Origin: Neobacillus cucumis
Lineage (GTDB): Bacteria; Bacillota; Bacilli; Bacillales_B; DSM-18226
Direction of reading: 5' to 3'
NCBI RefSeq assembly: GCF_016107705.1
Contig: NZ_JAEHGC010000003.1
Span: 186,001-250,000, forward strand
Length of the DNA stretch: 64,000 bases
In this document: positions 62,904 through 64,000 of the stretch, piece after piece
How the letters are laid out: each line of letters begins with the position of its first letter
Numbering within the stretch: the stretch's first letter is position 1
Notes under the pieces: model-generated
What the model was told of the DNA's origin: nothing
The model's input: the letters and a program-made list of their open reading frames with translations, nothing else
The model's database searches: none
Program-made: the position numbers and the translations under genes

Positions 62904-64000
62904 TTATTTTAAATTATTTGTCATCCCATGGAATGGCCACCAATTGGCTTTGCCAAAATTTTTAACCATAACAGGAATAAACAACGGCAAGATGACGAAA
63001 GCGTATAATAATAAACCGATTAAAACAATCGATGCAATCTGAAGCAAGGATAACATTCCTGATGGCATCATCGCCGCAAATGTTCCCCCTAAAATAATTG
63101 CTGCCGAGATAATGACCGTACCCATCTTTTTCATCGATAACAGCATCGCATCTTCTACCTTTAAATCCCTATATTCATTAAATCGGTCCATCAAGAAAAT
63201 GCTATAGTCCACTCCAAGGGCCATCAGGATCACAAATCCGAAGAAAGGAACGGCCCAGCTAATTCCCGTATAACCTAATAGATTGACAAACAGTGCCTCA
63301 TTCATCGCCATTGACGTAAAGTAGGTTAAAATCAAGGAAGCGATAATATAAAGCGGCATGATCATAGATCTAAATAAAAGAATTAAAATAAGCGTGATTC
63401 CAATCAGCATTAACACAACTGTCCTTGAAAAGTCCTGTCCTGACATCTTATTTAAATCTGCATTTGTACTGGTGATCCCGCCAACAGCTACAACAGCATT
63501 TTCAAGTTTCGTGTTTTTAACTGCCCGTTTCACTGCATCCTTAATTTCAGGAACCTGGTTAATCGCCTCATTAGAATAAGGGTTTGATTTAAAAACGACA
63601 TCAATGGTCATGACTTTCCGATCATCTGACATATAGGCATCTAACGCCTGCTTAAAATCTTTACTTTCCACCGCCTCTTTTGGCAGGTGGAAACCGGACA
63701 TGCCGGTCGAGTCAGAAAGACCGGATAAATAACCTTGAGCAGAACCAAGACCATCCGACACTTGATTTAAACCTTTCGCACTTTGGTCAAGCCCGTTGGA
63801 TAATTGTGTTAACTGACCAGTTAGACCGCCAAATCCGGAAAGCAGCTGCTTTTGTCCATCGTTTATTCCAGACAAACCCTTAGTCAGTTTTGGCATATTA
63901 GCAACAATTTGACCTTGACCGTTTGCCAACTTGTCAAGTCCTGCCTGCTGCTGCTCAATTCCTTTAATTAACTTTTCCAGCCCCGAAGCAAGTCCCTGCT
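62904..64000 (-). CDS. MMPL/RND-family transporter, C-terminal part (truncated by window edge)
   Basis: C-terminal about 364 residues of a membrane transporter of the MMPL/YdfJ type; the frame is open to the window edge, so the start is outside. The visible part begins with glycine- and leucine-rich, heptad-like repeats of an external coiled-coil domain (GLDKLANGQGQ, GLNQVSDGLGSAQG), followed by an extracellular domain and five or six helices at the C-terminus. A conserved GVDYSIFLMDRFNEY block carries the aspartate-tyrosine pair of the proton pathway in RND proteins. Substrate, perhaps lipid or peptide, is unknown. Confidence 0.88.
   Translation of the reverse strand, partial: QGLASGLEKLIKGIEQQQAGLDKLANGQGQIVANMPKLTKGLSGINDGQKQLLSGFGGLTGQLTQLSNGLDQSAKGLNQVSDGLGSAQGYLSGLSDSTGMSGFHLPKEAVESKDFKQALDAYMSDDRKVMTIDVVFKSNPYSNEAINQVPEIKDAVKRAVKNTKLENAVVAVGGITSTNADLNKMSGQDFSRTVVLMLIGITLILILLFRSMIMPLYIIASLILTYFTSMAMNEALFVNLLGYTGISWAVPFFGFVILMALGVDYSIFLMDRFNEYRDLKVEDAMLLSMKKMGTVIISAAIILGGTFAAMMPSGMLSLLQIASIVLIGLLLYAFVILPLFIPVMVKNFGKANWWPFHGMTNNLK

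Overview
The window is chromosomal DNA from a low-GC, endospore-forming Bacillaceae bacterium (Bacillus, Neobacillus or Mesobacillus grade; the species cannot be settled from sequence reading alone). The evidence is consistent: AGGAGG-type ribosome binding sites with many TTG and GTG starts, several sporulation genes (lytH, yunB, yutH, yutC, cotF-like genes, yuzL), and gene order that follows long stretches of the Bacillus subtilis yui-yum-yut-yun-yur-yus chromosome. There is no rRNA, tRNA, prophage, transposase or CRISPR array.

Layout. Positions 1-9.5 kb: leucyl aminopeptidase, the YuiC/YuiB/YuiA genes, a Nudix hydrolase, type II NADH dehydrogenase YumB, ferredoxin-NADP reductase YumC, A-type Fe-S carrier YutM, YuzB, YutJ, YuzD and NfuA, which form a redox and Fe-S neighbourhood. 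9.5-23.3 kb: a 2-hydroxyacid dehydrogenase, yutH, yutG, yutF, yutE, a c-di-GMP phosphodiesterase, small conserved proteins, lipA, lytH and yunB-F. 23.4-28.7 kb: the complete sufCDSUB Fe-S assembly operon. 29-33.8 kb: metNPQ and metY, each behind its own sigma-A promoter, SAM riboswitch and terminator. 33.8-41.7 kb: yusD, yusF-yusE, gcvH, yusI, then the beta-oxidation operon fadN-fadA-fadE with a FadR operator. 41.9-50 kb: yuzL, two spore-coat genes, yusU, a RodA-like SEDS protein, a GalT-like protein, uppP, azoR, a benzil-reductase-type dehydrogenase and a two-component system. 50.3-52.4 kb: floT and its NfeD partner behind a sigma-W promoter. 52.6-53.3 kb: a 52-bp tandem satellite. 53.4-64 kb: a cystine-type ABC transporter, nadE, a serine-hydrolase lipoprotein, an acyl-CoA thioesterase, a DUF3231 protein, a cation-efflux protein, an AlkD-like protein, an AI-2E-family membrane protein and the 3' part of an MMPL transporter.

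How the genes fit together. Much of the content joins sulfur and Fe-S metabolism: methionine uptake and homocysteine synthesis, cystine uptake, SufCDSUB, YutM and NfuA, with lipoyl synthase LipA and the lipoyl protein GcvH as users. The control sites read from sequence (two SAM riboswitches, a FadR operator, a Rex-like site before yumB, a sigma-W promoter before yuaF) agree with the enzymes they precede.

The least explained features are non-coding. They are the roughly 750-bp array of near-identical 52-bp units at 52.58-53.33 kb, a structured repeat of about 190 bp inside the metY leader between riboswitch and start codon, and a GC-rich dispersed repeat with an adjoining perfect palindrome near 42.9-43.0 kb. 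I saw no convincing new multi-gene system (defence, toxin-antitoxin or biosynthetic). Two small genes, yuiA and yuzL, are shorter than usual ORF cut-offs and are reported here. Start codons were chosen by ribosome-binding-site spacing, so many differ from the longest open frame.
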